The notes under the pieces: generated by a model
Told to the model about the DNA's origin: nothing
What the model saw: the letters and a program-made list of their open reading frames with translations, nothing else
Database searches by the model: none
Part shown: piece after piece, positions 1 through 6,990 of the stretch
Numbering within the stretch: the stretch's first letter is position 1
How the letters are laid out: each line of letters opens with the position of its first letter
Translations under genes and position numbers: made by a program
NCBI GenBank assembly: GCA_016217585.1
Contig: JACRHQ010000107.1
Coordinates: 1 to 6,990, forward strand
Length of the DNA: 6,990 bases
Direction: 5' to 3'
Source: Candidatus Omnitrophota bacterium
Lineage (GTDB): Bacteria; Omnitrophota; Gorgyraeia; Zapsychrales; Zapsychraceae

Positions 1-499
1 AAACACCGAATAAAGACCAGCCCAGAGATTTTAAATGGGCCAAGATCACGGACCCGGTACCGGCACTTATTCCATGCAATCCGGGAATGATCGCGCTGAA
101 GAACAACCCCGCCACCATGCCGCCGACGCTGATCTCATCGGGGATGATCCGGTGCTCAAAGTCAACAAAAGTCGCCACAATGAACCCCGAGACCATCGCC
201 AGATACGCCGGCAAAAGCGCGGTCAAGCCGTAGTATTGGTAAAACCCAACAAAGGTTATGGCGGTGATCAACTCCACGAGGAAATAACGAGGAGAGATTT
301 TCTGACCGCAGAACCGGCAACGCCCCTTGAGAAGAATATAACTGACAAACGGAATATTGTCGTACCACAAAAGTTGCTTTTTGCAATGGACGCAATGCGA
401 CCGCGGTTTGACAACCGATTTTTCATGCGGCATGCGCACAATACAGACGTTTAAGAAACTCCCCACAATCGCGCCAAAAACAAACATGAACAAGCTCAT
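1..499 (-). CDS. pilD: Prepilin peptidase (type IV leader peptidase), 3' end cut off by window
   Basis: This inner-membrane enzyme cuts the leader from type IV prepilins or type II secretion pseudopilins and N-methylates the new first residue using SAM. The first 166 codons are visible; the family usually has about 250-290. Residues 3-21 form a first membrane helix ending in GSFLNVCIVRMP (13-24), the hallmark of the N-terminal domain. Two cysteine pairs, Cys36/Cys39 and Cys61/Cys64, make the cytoplasmic zinc-binding domain of the bifunctional form. Further helices lie at about 74-90, 92-112 and 123-141. DFEHRIIPDE (113-122) holds the first catalytic aspartate region of this aspartic protease family. 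The second aspartate, in the GxGD motif, should lie beyond position 1. The start at 499 is set by the ATGA overlap with aroE and the ribosome site before it. Whether it serves pili, type II secretion or both cannot be told, as no pilin gene is in view. Confidence 0.93.
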   Translation of the reverse strand, partial: MSLFMFVFGAIVGSFLNVCIVRMPHEKSVVKPRSHCVHCKKQLLWYDNIPFVSYILLKGRCRFCGQKISPRYFLVELITAITFVGFYQYYGLTALLPAYLAMVSGFIVATFVDFEHRIIPDEISVGGMVAGLFFSAIIPGLHGISAGTGSVILAHLKSLGWSLFGV

Positions 500-1359
500 A
501 TCACCCCTTTTTCCAATGCCTGACGCATTTTTTGTTTGATATCATCATCGAGCTGCACGTTCGCCCAGTGCTGAAAGGCCAAAACTCCCTGGTAATACAG
601 CATCCCCAGCCCGTTGGCCGCGCGCGCGCCCCTTGCCTTGGCCATGCGCAGAAGCGGCGTCATCGGCGGATTATAAACAAGGTCATAGACCAGAAGGTTT
701 CTGTGCAGAAGGTTTTCATCGACGAGGGGCGTATCATCCTGGTCCATCCCGACCGGAGTCGTGTTGATCAAAAGGTCCGCTTCCGGGATACCCAGGTCAT
801 CGATGCTCCGGACGGCTTCAACAATGCCGGCGTCCACCCGCGCGCGCAGGTCGGCGAGAAATTCCTCGAGCCGGGACGCCGTCCTGTTGTAAACCTTGAT
901 CGAATCCGGCCGTTCCGGGATCATGCACAGGACGGTCAGAATCGCCCTTGCGGAACCTCCGGCGCCGATCATGGCAATCTTTTTGCCGCGCGTGTTAAAC
1001 TGGAGTTCGACCAGATGGGACAAAAACCCCGGCGCGTCCGTATTATAGCCGACCAGCTTGCGCTCTTTATTGATGACAATGGTATTGACGGCCATAATCT
1101 TCTGCGCCAGCGGAGCGATATTATCAAGATATCGCAAGGCCCGTTCTTTATACGGGACAGTGACGTTGAGGCCGAGGATCGGACTGCGGGGATCACGCAG
1201 TTTCTTGAAAAAATCGTCCACCCCGGATTCCTGGACGGGAAAAAGCTTGTAGACGGCGGGGATGCCCAGCGCCTTGAACGCCGCATTGTGCATCAGCGGC
1301 GACAGGCTATGGGCTACAGGATAACCGACAATTCCATAGACGGCCTTTTCCTCAGCCAT
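496..1359 (-). CDS. aroE: Shikimate dehydrogenase (NADP)
   Basis: The enzyme reduces 3-dehydroshikimate to shikimate in the chorismate pathway that feeds aromatic amino acids. The protein is 287 residues, within the family's usual 270-290. The shikimate site is complete: Ser18 and Ser20 in HSLSP, catalytic Lys71 in NVTVPYKERA, Asn92 in AVNT, catalytic Asp108 in YNTDAPGF, and the glutamine of YYQGVLAFQHW near 257. The cofactor fold has GAGGSARA (132-139) and NRTASR (158-163), the latter typical of NADP binding. This favours AroE over NAD-linked quinate/shikimate enzymes such as YdiB, though activity on quinate cannot be excluded. The start is the ATG at 1359. An upstream in-frame start at 1473 would overlap leuA and adds 38 residues with no family sequence. 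The gap to leuA is 7 bp, and GGAAAG (1375-1370) inside the leuA tail may be the ribosome site. The TGA overlaps the next ATG. Confidence 0.96.
   Translation of the reverse strand: MAEEKAVYGIVGYPVAHSLSPLMHNAAFKALGIPAVYKLFPVQESGVDDFFKKLRDPRSPILGLNVTVPYKERALRYLDNIAPLAQKIMAVNTIVINKERKLVGYNTDAPGFLSHLVELQFNTRGKKIAMIGAGGSARAILTVLCMIPERPDSIKVYNRTASRLEEFLADLRARVDAGIVEAVRSIDDLGIPEADLLINTTPVGMDQDDTPLVDENLLHRNLLVYDLVYNPPMTPLLRMAKARGARAANGLGMLYYQGVLAFQHWANVQLDDDIKQKMRQALEKGVI
504..510 (-). promoter_or_regulatory. Ribosome binding site of the prepilin peptidase gene
   Basis: AAAGGGG on the minus strand, within the last codons of aroE, lies 4 bases before the ATG at 499; with the following TGAT it resembles the full anti-16S sequence less one base. 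Together with the ATGA overlap it supports this start and suggests fairly efficient re-initiation. Confidence 0.55.
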
Positions 1360-1366
1360 AGAAATT

Positions 1367-2899
1367 TTACTTTCCGGGGGATTGGGTCGGCGCGACGACT
1401 TTGTTGAGGGCGTTGATATAGGCCTTGGCGGAGGCTTCCAGGATATCGGTGCTGGCCCCGTGCGCGATGACACTTTTATCTTTAAACTTGACCTTGATCG
1501 TTACTTCGCCCAGCGCGTCTTTGCCCTGCGTGACGGAATGGATCGAATAATCCAGCAACTTTCCTTTGACCTTCGTAACGGCGTCAATGGCCTTGTAACA
1601 GGCGTCCACGGGCCCGTCGCCGGAAGAACTTTTCTTATACGTTTTTGTCTTTGATCTCAAAACGATGGTCACTTCCGTCTTGATATTCGTCCCGCTTCTG
1701 GTGGCCAGGCTGACCAGGCTCCAGGTTTTTTCCACGGTCTTGATCTCGTCCTCAACAATAGCAATCAAATCTTCATCGAAGATCTGTTTTTTCTTGTCGG
1801 CAACGCGCTTGAAACGCTCAAAGGCCTGCTGCGCCTGCGCGTCCGTCAGATCGATGCCAAGGTGTTTCAGCCGGGCCCGGAAGGCATGCCGGCCGGAGTG
1901 CTTGCCCAAAACCAGTCCGGTCCCCGTAAAGCCGACATCTTCGGGGCGCATGATCTCATACGTCGAGCGCTCCTTCAAGATGCCGTCCTGATGGATGCCG
2001 GCCTCGTGACGGAACGCGTTATTGCCGACGACCGCCTTGTTGGGCGGGACCGCAAACCCCGTGTATTTGCTGACCAGACGGGAAACCCGGCAAATTTCCG
2101 GTGTATTGATATTCGTGACACAACCGTAAATATCAGCACGCGTCTTTAAAGCCATCACAATCTCTTCCATCGAGGCATTCCCGGCGCGTTCGCCGATGCC
2201 GTTGACGGTGCATTCAACCTGCCTGGCGCCGTTTCGCACAGCCGACAAGGAATTGGCAACCGCCAAACCCAGGTCATCGTGACAATGAACGGAAATAATT
2301 GCCTTATGAATATTCGGGACGTTATTCTTGATGTCCGCGATCAATTGGCCATACTCGGCGGGTGTCGCGTAGCCGACCGTATCGGGGATATTCACGGTCG
2401 TCGCCCCGGCGTCGATGACCGCCTCCAGGATGCGATACAAAAACAATTTTTCCGAGCGGGAAGCGTCTTCGGGAGAGAATTCCACATCGGCACTTCTGTG
2501 ACGGGCGTATTGAACGGCGTCGACGGCCATCTGCAAGATTTCTTCCTGTGTCTTTTTTAATTTATGCTGCATATGAATTTTAGAAGTCGCCAGAAAGACA
2601 TGGATGCGTGAGCGGGCAGCCGCCTTTAAGGCATCAGCCGCCGCGTCAATATCCGCCTTCAAAGAACGTGCCAACCCGCAAACGATCGAACCCTTGATAT
2701 GCCTGGCAACGCTCTTGACGGAATCGAAGTCCCCTTTGGAAATGACCGGAAACCCGGCCTCGATGATATCGACTCCCAGGCGCTCCAGCGCGTGGGCGAT
2801 CTCCAGCTTTTCGCGCTCGTTCATGCTGGCGCCGGGCGCCTGCTCGCCGTCGCGCAGCGTGGTGTCAAAAATAAAAACCCTGTCCCGCTCTTGGCTCAT
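1367..2899 (-). CDS. leuA: 2-isopropylmalate synthase
   Basis: The enzyme condenses 2-ketoisovalerate with acetyl-CoA, the committed step of leucine synthesis. At 510 residues it has the full bacterial length. The N-terminal TIM barrel carries [16 protein letters not shown] (11-26; Arg16 and metal-binding Asp17), the metal ligands His205 and His207 in HCHDD, and [11 protein letters not shown] (233-243, Asn241). The linker includes [19 protein letters not shown] (297-315) and [10 protein letters not shown] (331-340), which fit LeuA better than citramalate or homocitrate synthase. The C-terminal LeuA regulatory domain, about 395-500, is present, so feedback inhibition by leucine is likely from family knowledge. 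The start is the ATG at 2899, overlapping the methyltransferase stop as ATGA. The frame is open 86 codons further upstream, but only across the neighbouring gene and without family sequence. Only a weak AGG lies ahead of the start, which fits translational coupling. No leuB, leuC or leuD is visible. Confidence 0.96.
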   Translation of the reverse strand: MSQERDRVFIFDTTLRDGEQAPGASMNEREKLEIAHALERLGVDIIEAGFPVISKGDFDSVKSVARHIKGSIVCGLARSLKADIDAAADALKAAARSRIHVFLATSKIHMQHKLKKTQEEILQMAVDAVQYARHRSADVEFSPEDASRSEKLFLYRILEAVIDAGATTVNIPDTVGYATPAEYGQLIADIKNNVPNIHKAIISVHCHDDLGLAVANSLSAVRNGARQVECTVNGIGERAGNASMEEIVMALKTRADIYGCVTNINTPEICRVSRLVSKYTGFAVPPNKAVVGNNAFRHEAGIHQDGILKERSTYEIMRPEDVGFTGTGLVLGKHSGRHAFRARLKHLGIDLTDAQAQQAFERFKRVADKKKQIFDEDLIAIVEDEIKTVEKTWSLVSLATRSGTNIKTEVTIVLRSKTKTYKKSSSGDGPVDACYKAIDAVTKVKGKLLDYSIHSVTQGKDALGEVTIKVKFKDKSVIAHGASTDILEASAKAYINALNKVVAPTQSPGK

Positions 2900-3522
2900 C
2901 GTAACACGCCTGATGTTTCCGTCGTTTCCTGAAACCTTTTTATGGCTTCGCGGACGAACTTTAAGGAAACCGTCGCCCGGCCTTTGCCGGAGTTGTTCGC
3001 GTGCGAATAAATCTGGATATGATCGAGTTCCGACACTGTCACATGCCGGCATTTGATACCTTCCAGGCGGATATTCAAGCCCACTCGTCGGATGTTCGTT
3101 GTTTCGATCCCGAATACGCCGACGAATTCCTTGAGCGTCTTTTGCGAATATCCCCACTTATGGTTACCGAAATGCCCGATATAAATCCTTGATTCCCACA
3201 GATTCTCGCCGAAAATGAAATCCACAAAATTGTCATAGCCGAATTTAAAATACCGGAAAAGGGTCGTTTTAAAATCCGGCACTTGCAGGATTATTTTTCC
3301 GCCGACCTTCAAAACCCGCGTCCATTCATAAAAAACCGGATAACGGATATATTTATCAAAGTGCTCCAAAAGATCTTCAGCGAGAAGCTCATCCGCCGTT
3401 TGGTCCGCGTACGGCAGGGGCCGTGTTATATCATGCACCAGATCCGGCCGGCATTCGGGCACCGAATCGATATTGACCCACCCTTCCAGCTTCTTCGTGC
3501 CGCAGCCCAAGTGAAGTTTCAT
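2896..3522 (-). CDS. Class I SAM-dependent methyltransferase, substrate unknown
   Basis: The product is predicted to be a soluble methyltransferase of 208 residues. The SAM-binding loop LGCG (5-8) is preceded by a beta-strand and followed by NID (Asp19), the acidic residue expected to hold the ribose. HDITRPLPY (30-38), AEDLLEHF (48-55) and [15 protein letters not shown] (70-84) fill the places of the later methyltransferase motifs. [18 protein letters not shown] (121-138) resembles the segment near the end of the core fold. It resembles small methyltransferases often seen in polysaccharide clusters, but nothing here fixes the substrate. I chose the ATG at 3522 because it forms a 4-base ATGA overlap with the ilvC stop, as at two other junctions, and it begins directly with the first strand. 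An ATG at 3534 would add four residues (MDEE) and a 16-base overlap. It ends in an ATGA overlap with leuA. Confidence 0.85.
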   Translation of the reverse strand: MKLHLGCGTKKLEGWVNIDSVPECRPDLVHDITRPLPYADQTADELLAEDLLEHFDKYIRYPVFYEWTRVLKVGGKIILQVPDFKTTLFRYFKFGYDNFVDFIFGENLWESRIYIGHFGNHKWGYSQKTLKEFVGVFGIETTNIRRVGLNIRLEGIKCRHVTVSELDHIQIYSHANNSGKGRATVSLKFVREAIKRFQETTETSGVLR

Positions 3523-4511
3523 TTCTTCATCCACGACATCATGGCCCGCAACTCTTGACCCACTTTTTCCACGGGATGATTTTTGGAGTCTTCCCGGTAC
3601 TTGTTAAAATCCGGCCGGCCGTTTTTGTTCTCCCTCATCCACTCGCGCGCGAATTTCCCGGACTGGATTTCCTTTAATATCTTTTTCATTTCTTTGCGGG
3701 TACGGTCGGTGATGATGCGCGGCCCGCGCGTGTAATCGCCGTATTCCGCCGTGTCGGAAACACGCTGGCGCATGCCGACGATCCCGCCTTCATAAATCAA
3801 ATCCACAATCAATTTTAATTCATGCACACACTCAAAGTAAGCCATCTCGGGCGCGTAACCGGCCTCGATGAGCGTTTCATAACCGGCCTTGATCAACGCG
3901 CTCGTCCCGCCGCACAAAACAACCTGTTCACCGAAAAGATCGGTTTCGGTTTCCTCCTTAAAGGTCGTTTCAAAAATCCCCGCGCGGCCGCCGCCGATGC
4001 CTTTGGCATAAGCCAAAGCGTCCTTTAACGCGTTTCCCGACGCGTTTTGGTGGATCGCCACAAGACACGGGACGCCTTTACCTTCTTCAAATTGCCGGCG
4101 CACCAGGGCACCAGGTCCTTTGGGCGCGATCATCCAGACATCCACATCCTCCGGAGGTTTGATCCGCCCGAAGTGAATGTTAAATCCATGCGAAAACGCC
4201 AGCGACTTGCCTTTTTTAAGGTAACGCTTGATGGACTTGCGATAAAGTTCACCCTGCACATGGTCCTGCGTCAGGATCATGATGACATCGGCTTTTTTCG
4301 CCGCCACGTCGGCATCGACGGGTTCAAAACCGTCTTTCTTGGCCTGGTCATAATTGACCCCGCCCGGCCTTTGCGCGACGAGAACATTCAGACCACTGTC
4401 CCGCAGACTCAGGGCCTGGCCGCGGCCTTGAATGCCATAGCCAACGATGGCGATGGTCCGGCCTTTATACACGTTTAAATCCGCATCTTTGTCATAGTAA
4501 ATTTTAGCCAT
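3519..4511 (-). CDS. ilvC: Ketol-acid reductoisomerase, class I
   Basis: The enzyme performs the Mg-dependent alkyl shift and NAD(P)H reduction of acetolactate or acetohydroxybutyrate, the second step of valine, leucine and isoleucine synthesis. The protein is 330 residues, the usual size of the short class I form. The Rossmann domain opens with [17 protein letters not shown] (24-40). The catalytic [10 protein letters not shown] block has His108 and is followed by APKGPG with Lys131. The metal ligands are all present: Asp191 and Glu195 in ETDLFGEQ, Glu227 and Glu231 in [16 protein letters not shown] contains the substrate-binding Ser252. The cofactor loop after beta-strand B reads [11 protein letters not shown] (47-57); it lacks the two serines often seen there in NADPH-using enzymes, so cofactor choice is uncertain. 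ilvC is first behind the promoter at 4561-4590, and no ilvB or ilvN is next to it. Its TGA overlaps the ATG of the methyltransferase gene. Confidence 0.97.
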   Translation of the reverse strand: MAKIYYDKDADLNVYKGRTIAIVGYGIQGRGQALSLRDSGLNVLVAQRPGGVNYDQAKKDGFEPVDADVAAKKADVIMILTQDHVQGELYRKSIKRYLKKGKSLAFSHGFNIHFGRIKPPEDVDVWMIAPKGPGALVRRQFEEGKGVPCLVAIHQNASGNALKDALAYAKGIGGGRAGIFETTFKEETETDLFGEQVVLCGGTSALIKAGYETLIEAGYAPEMAYFECVHELKLIVDLIYEGGIVGMRQRVSDTAEYGDYTRGPRIITDRTRKEMKKILKEIQSGKFAREWMRENKNGRPDFNKYREDSKNHPVEKVGQELRAMMSWMKK

Positions 4512-4518
4512 CAATTTT

Positions 4519-4524
4519 TCCTTT
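4519..4524 (-). promoter_or_regulatory. Ribosome binding site of ilvC
   Basis: AAAGGA on the minus strand ends 7 bases before the ATG at 4511, a normal spacing. It decides the start: a TTG immediately upstream (4514-4512) is in frame, but it would be only 4 bases from the site, so the ATG is preferred. Confidence 0.75.
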
Positions 4525-4560
4525 CACGATTTCTTCAGGTCAAGTGACAAATTGGCGTTT

Positions 4561-4590
4561 ATTTTAACACAGCAAATACCTTAGCGTCAA
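4561..4590 (-). promoter_or_regulatory. Sigma70-type promoter for the ilvC operon
   Basis: On the minus strand a -35 box TTGACG (4590-4585) is followed by an 18-bp spacer and a -10 box TAAAAT (4566-4561). Each box matches the consensus at five of six bases. The three bases before the -10 box are TGT, giving an extended -10 element. Transcription would begin near 4554, leaving a leader of about 43 bases before the ilvC ATG. The site lies in the only sizeable gap of the window. It implies that ilvC and the genes after it can be expressed independently of metK-ahcY. This is pattern reading only; other sigma factors would not be detected this way. Confidence 0.7.
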
Positions 4591-4652
4591 ATGCAATGCT
4601 GATTGCTTGATCTTGCGCAACCTGTTGGGGGACTTTGGATTCCTGCGAGAAA

Positions 4653-6053
4653 CTAATAACGATAATGTTCCGACTTATAGGGCCCGTCCAGGGGGATGCC
4701 GAGGTAATCGGCTTGCTTGCGCGTGAGCCTGGTGAGTTTCGCGCCGAGAAGGTCCAGATGCAACCGGGCGACTTCCTCATCAAGCGTTTGGGGGAGGCGG
4801 TAAACACCGATCTTGTGGTCTTTTTGCCAGAGTTCGATCTGGGCCAGGGTCTGATTGGTAAAGGAATTGCTCATGACAAAGGAGGAATGTCCCGTGGCGC
4901 AACCGAGGTTGACCAACCGGCCTTCCGCCAGGACAATGACCGAATGGCCGTCGGGGAAACGGTATTCATCGACCTGCGGTTTGATGTTGATCTTCTTGAT
5001 GCCCGGGACGCGTTCTAAAGCGCCAATCTGGATCTCGTTGTCAAAATGACCGATATTGCACACGACCGCCTTGTCCTTCATTTTTGCCATGTGGTCCACC
5101 GTAATGACCTCGCAATTCCCGGTCGCGGTGACGTAAATATTCCCTTCAGACAAGGCATCCTCCAGTGTTCTCACCGCATACCCTTCCATCGAAGCCTGCA
5201 GGGCACAGATCGGATCGATCTCGGTGATGATCACCCTAGCGCCGTAACTGCGCATCGATTGCGCGCAGCCCTTGCCCACGTCGCCATACCCGCAGACGAC
5301 GACGACTTTTCCGGCCAACATGATGTCCGTGGCCCGCTTGATGCCGTCGGCCAAAGATTCCCGGCAGCCGTAGAGATTGTCGAATTTTGATTTGGTGACC
5401 GAGTCGTTGACGTTAAACGCCGGGAACAACAACTTGTTCTCTTTCATCATTTGATAAAGGCGGTGGACGCCGGTCGTGGTCTCTTCCGAAACACCTTTAA
5501 TCTCTTTGACAACGCGCTGCCACCTGGTTTTGTCTTGAGCCAATATTTTCTTTAAGCAGGCATATAACGCGACTTCATCCTCCGTGTCGGCTTTTTTATC
5601 CAGCACACGCGGGTCTTTTTCAGCTTCGCAACCCTTATGGACCATCAACGTCGCATCTCCGCCGTCATCGACAATAAGATTCGGCCCTTGACCGTCGGGG
5701 AACGCCAGCGCGCGTTCCGTGCACCACCAGTATTCCTCGAGCGTTTCGCCTTTCCAGGCAAACACCGGGACCCCCAGATCCGCGATGGCCGCGGCCGCGT
5801 GGTCCTGCGTTGAAAAGATATTGCAGCTGGCCCAGCGCACGTCAGCGCCCAGGGCCTTGAGCGTCTTGATCAGGACCGCGGTCTGGATCGTCATGTGCAA
5901 AGACCCTGTGATCCTCGCACCGGCCAAAGGGTCCTTCCCTTTATAGCGCCGCTGCAAGGCCATCAGGCCCGGCATTTCGCTTTCAGCCAGCTCGATTTCC
6001 TTATGTCCCCACGACGCCAGGGACATATCCTTGACTTTGTAATCGTTAGTCAT
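4653..6053 (-). CDS. ahcY: Adenosylhomocysteinase (S-adenosyl-L-homocysteine hydrolase)
   Basis: This cytosolic NAD-dependent enzyme splits S-adenosylhomocysteine, the product of SAM-dependent methylation, into adenosine and homocysteine. The protein is 466 residues and complete. Substrate-domain motifs include [12 protein letters not shown] (His53), [14 protein letters not shown] (77-90) and [13 protein letters not shown] (Asp130). The catalytic region has SEETTTG (189-195), [11 protein letters not shown] (Lys221, Asp225) and Cys230. The NAD fold carries GYGDVGKG (255-262) and NIGHFDNE (His336). The C-terminal PYKSEHYRY supplies Lys460 and Tyr464, which reach into the NAD site of the partner subunit in this family. 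About 40 extra residues between HKG (139-141) and GVSEE (187) match the insertion of the long bacterial form rather than the 432-residue human form. I chose the ATG at 6053. The frame stays open upstream to 6155, but that would overlap metK and adds no family sequence. No strong Shine-Dalgarno precedes the start. It follows metK by 44 bp. Confidence 0.97.
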   Translation of the reverse strand: MTNDYKVKDMSLASWGHKEIELAESEMPGLMALQRRYKGKDPLAGARITGSLHMTIQTAVLIKTLKALGADVRWASCNIFSTQDHAAAAIADLGVPVFAWKGETLEEYWWCTERALAFPDGQGPNLIVDDGGDATLMVHKGCEAEKDPRVLDKKADTEDEVALYACLKKILAQDKTRWQRVVKEIKGVSEETTTGVHRLYQMMKENKLLFPAFNVNDSVTKSKFDNLYGCRESLADGIKRATDIMLAGKVVVVCGYGDVGKGCAQSMRSYGARVIITEIDPICALQASMEGYAVRTLEDALSEGNIYVTATGNCEVITVDHMAKMKDKAVVCNIGHFDNEIQIGALERVPGIKKINIKPQVDEYRFPDGHSVIVLAEGRLVNLGCATGHSSFVMSNSFTNQTLAQIELWQKDHKIGVYRLPQTLDEEVARLHLDLLGAKLTRLTRKQADYLGIPLDGPYKSEHYRY

Positions 6054-6064
6054 GATTTTCTGTC

Positions 6065-6077
6065 TTGGTACAACCAA
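6065..6077 (-). other. Short inverted repeat in the metK-ahcY gap
   Basis: On the minus strand TTGGT, a three-base loop and ACCAA form a perfect 5-bp stem about 11 bases before the ahcY start codon. It has no T-run after it, so it is not a factor-independent terminator. A stem this short is common by chance. It is listed because ahcY lacks a clear Shine-Dalgarno and the stem sits where ribosomes would load. Confidence 0.2.
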
Positions 6078-6097
6078 TACGTTTTGCTTGCGCGTTT

Positions 6098-6990
6098 TTA
6101 CCGCAAGGCCGTTGCCGCCTTTTCCAGCGCGGCCGCTTTGGATGTTTTTTCCCATGAAAATTCTTCCCGGCCGAAATGTCCGTACGCGGCCGTTTTCTGA
6201 TAGATCGGTTTCTGAAGATCCAAATCCCGGATGATGCCCCGCGGCGTCAGATCAAAATTCTTCCGGACCAGTTCGACCAGGTCCTGCTCGGAAATCTTGC
6301 CGGTTCCGAAGGTGTCGATCATGACGCTCACCGGATCGGCGCGTCCGATAACGTAGCTGAACTGGATCCAGCACTTGTGCGCCAGTTTCGCGGCGACAAT
6401 ATTCTTGGCGACGTATCGTGCCATGTAGGTGGCGGAACGGTCGACCTTGGTCGGGTCTTTGCCGGAAAAGGCGCCGCCGCCATGCGAAACAACGCCGCCA
6501 TAAGTGTCCACGATGATCTTGCGGCCCGTCATCCCCGTATCCGACTGCGGGCCTCCGACAACGAATTTGCCCGTTTCGTTGACATAATATTTCGTTTTAC
6601 CATCCGTCAATTTTCCAAGGATCGGGGCAGCGATCGTTTTGATGATCTCGTTTCTGGCCTCGTCCGTAATTTTTTTGCCTGTTTTATCCAGAATTTCCTC
6701 GGTATGCTGGCAAGCCAGGACAACCGCATCCACGCGCCTGGGCACGCCGTCTTCATATTCAACGGTAACCTGGCTTTTGCAATCCGGGCCGAGATAACTG
6801 AGGATGTTCTTTTTGCGGACCTCCTCCACGCGCTGGACAAGTTTATGCGCCAGTATAATGGGAAGCGGCATCAATTCCGGTGTCTCATCGCAGGCGTAAC
6901 CGATCATGATCCCCTGGTCACCGGCCCCGCCGGTGTCAACGCCCTGCGCGATGTCCGGCGACTGACCAACAATGACGTTCAAAATCCCAC
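6098..6990 (-). CDS. metK: S-adenosylmethionine synthase (methionine adenosyltransferase), 5' end cut off by window
   Basis: The enzyme joins methionine and ATP to make S-adenosylmethionine in the cytoplasm, releasing phosphate and pyrophosphate. The visible 296 residues start inside the protein just before [10 protein letters not shown] and run to the natural TAA stop. Both family signatures are present: [12 protein letters not shown] at about visible residues 21-32, and the glycine-rich [17 protein letters not shown] loop that binds phosphate. [11 protein letters not shown] and the C-terminal [16 protein letters not shown] block are also typical. Against a usual length of 380-400 residues, roughly the first 95 are missing beyond 6990. 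A TTG at 6982 could be read as a start but lies within conserved sequence, so it is internal. The stretch between QGVD and GAGDQG is short, as in the compact forms of this family. ahcY follows after 44 bp with no terminator visible, so the two are probably cotranscribed. The promoter is outside the window. Confidence 0.97.
   Translation of the reverse strand, partial: GILNVIVGQSPDIAQGVDTGGAGDQGIMIGYACDETPELMPLPIILAHKLVQRVEEVRKKNILSYLGPDCKSQVTVEYEDGVPRRVDAVVLACQHTEEILDKTGKKITDEARNEIIKTIAAPILGKLTDGKTKYYVNETGKFVVGGPQSDTGMTGRKIIVDTYGGVVSHGGGAFSGKDPTKVDRSATYMARYVAKNIVAAKLAHKCWIQFSYVIGRADPVSVMIDTFGTGKISEQDLVELVRKNFDLTPRGIIRDLDLQKPIYQKTAAYGHFGREEFSWEKTSKAAALEKAATALR

Noticed and set aside
162..395. 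Minus-strand 77-codon frame inside the prepilin peptidase gene
   Set aside because: The true frame from 499 contains GSFLNV, both cysteine pairs and the aspartate motif without a break, so this is a shadow frame and not evidence of a frameshift.
532..1407. Plus-strand open frame of 291 codons opposite aroE
   Set aside because: It is the exact antisense of a gene with complete catalytic motifs, shows no recognisable domain, and probably results from the codon bias of aroE.
1360..1473. 38-codon upstream extension of aroE
   Set aside because: It overlaps the leuA C-terminus, is proline- and serine-rich as expected of a shifted frame, and AroE proteins begin near VYGIVGYPVAHS.
2900..3157. 86-codon upstream extension of leuA in the same frame
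   Set aside because: It lies fully within the methyltransferase gene in another frame, lacks LeuA family sequence, and the ATGA overlap at 2899 gives a better start.
4047..4478. Plus-strand open frame of 143 codons opposite ilvC
   Set aside because: It is antisense to a well-conserved gene, and its composition is a mirror of ilvC codons with no family sequence.
4512..4652. Possible factor-independent terminator after ahcY
   Set aside because: Only stems of 4-5 bp are visible and none is followed by a T-run on the minus strand.
4559..4807. Minus-strand 82-codon frame spanning the ahcY end and the intergenic gap
   Set aside because: Most of it is a shifted reading of ahcY, and its last part crosses the ilvC promoter; no ribosome site or known domain.
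6054..6155. 34-codon upstream extension of ahcY
   Set aside because: It would overlap the conserved end of metK and adds no adenosylhomocysteinase sequence.

Overview
This window looks like an ordinary chromosomal stretch of a bacterium with roughly balanced GC content (judged by eye). Every real gene I can support lies on the minus strand, so transcription runs from the right end (6990) to the left end (1). There are seven genes and almost no spare DNA; the two at the window edges are cut off. A two-cysteine-pair prepilin peptidase points to a bacterium with type IV pili or type II secretion, so probably a diderm. The class I ketol-acid reductoisomerase and the gene mix would fit an uncultured lineage such as Omnitrophota or a deltaproteobacterium-like group. 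That placement is a guess from general impression, not a database result.

Layout in transcription order. First comes a SAM-cycle pair: the 3' two thirds or more of metK (6990-6098), then after 44 bp the complete ahcY (6053-4653). A 141-bp gap follows and holds a good sigma70-type promoter (4590-4561) plus a ribosome binding site. Downstream is a tightly packed five-gene run: ilvC (4511-3519), a class I methyltransferase of unknown substrate (3522-2896), leuA (2899-1367), aroE (1359-496) and the 5' part of a prepilin peptidase gene (499-1). Three of the four junctions in this run are 4-base ATGA start/stop overlaps and the fourth is a 7-bp gap, so the run reads as one translationally coupled operon.

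How the genes relate. MetK makes S-adenosylmethionine and AhcY removes the S-adenosylhomocysteine left after methylation. IlvC acts in valine/isoleucine/leucine synthesis, LeuA opens the leucine branch, and AroE reduces 3-dehydroshikimate on the way to aromatic amino acids. The operon therefore mixes two amino-acid pathways with an orphan methyltransferase and a membrane protease/methylase for pilins. Both of the latter use SAM, which gives a loose link to the metK-ahcY pair upstream.

I found no mobile element, CRISPR array, RNA gene, riboswitch, frameshift or clear terminator. All complete genes are intact and keep the expected catalytic residues. The points most worth checking are the orphan methyltransferase, the unusual operon mix, the ATGA coupling and the cofactor loop of IlvC. 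I see no strong evidence for a new biological system.
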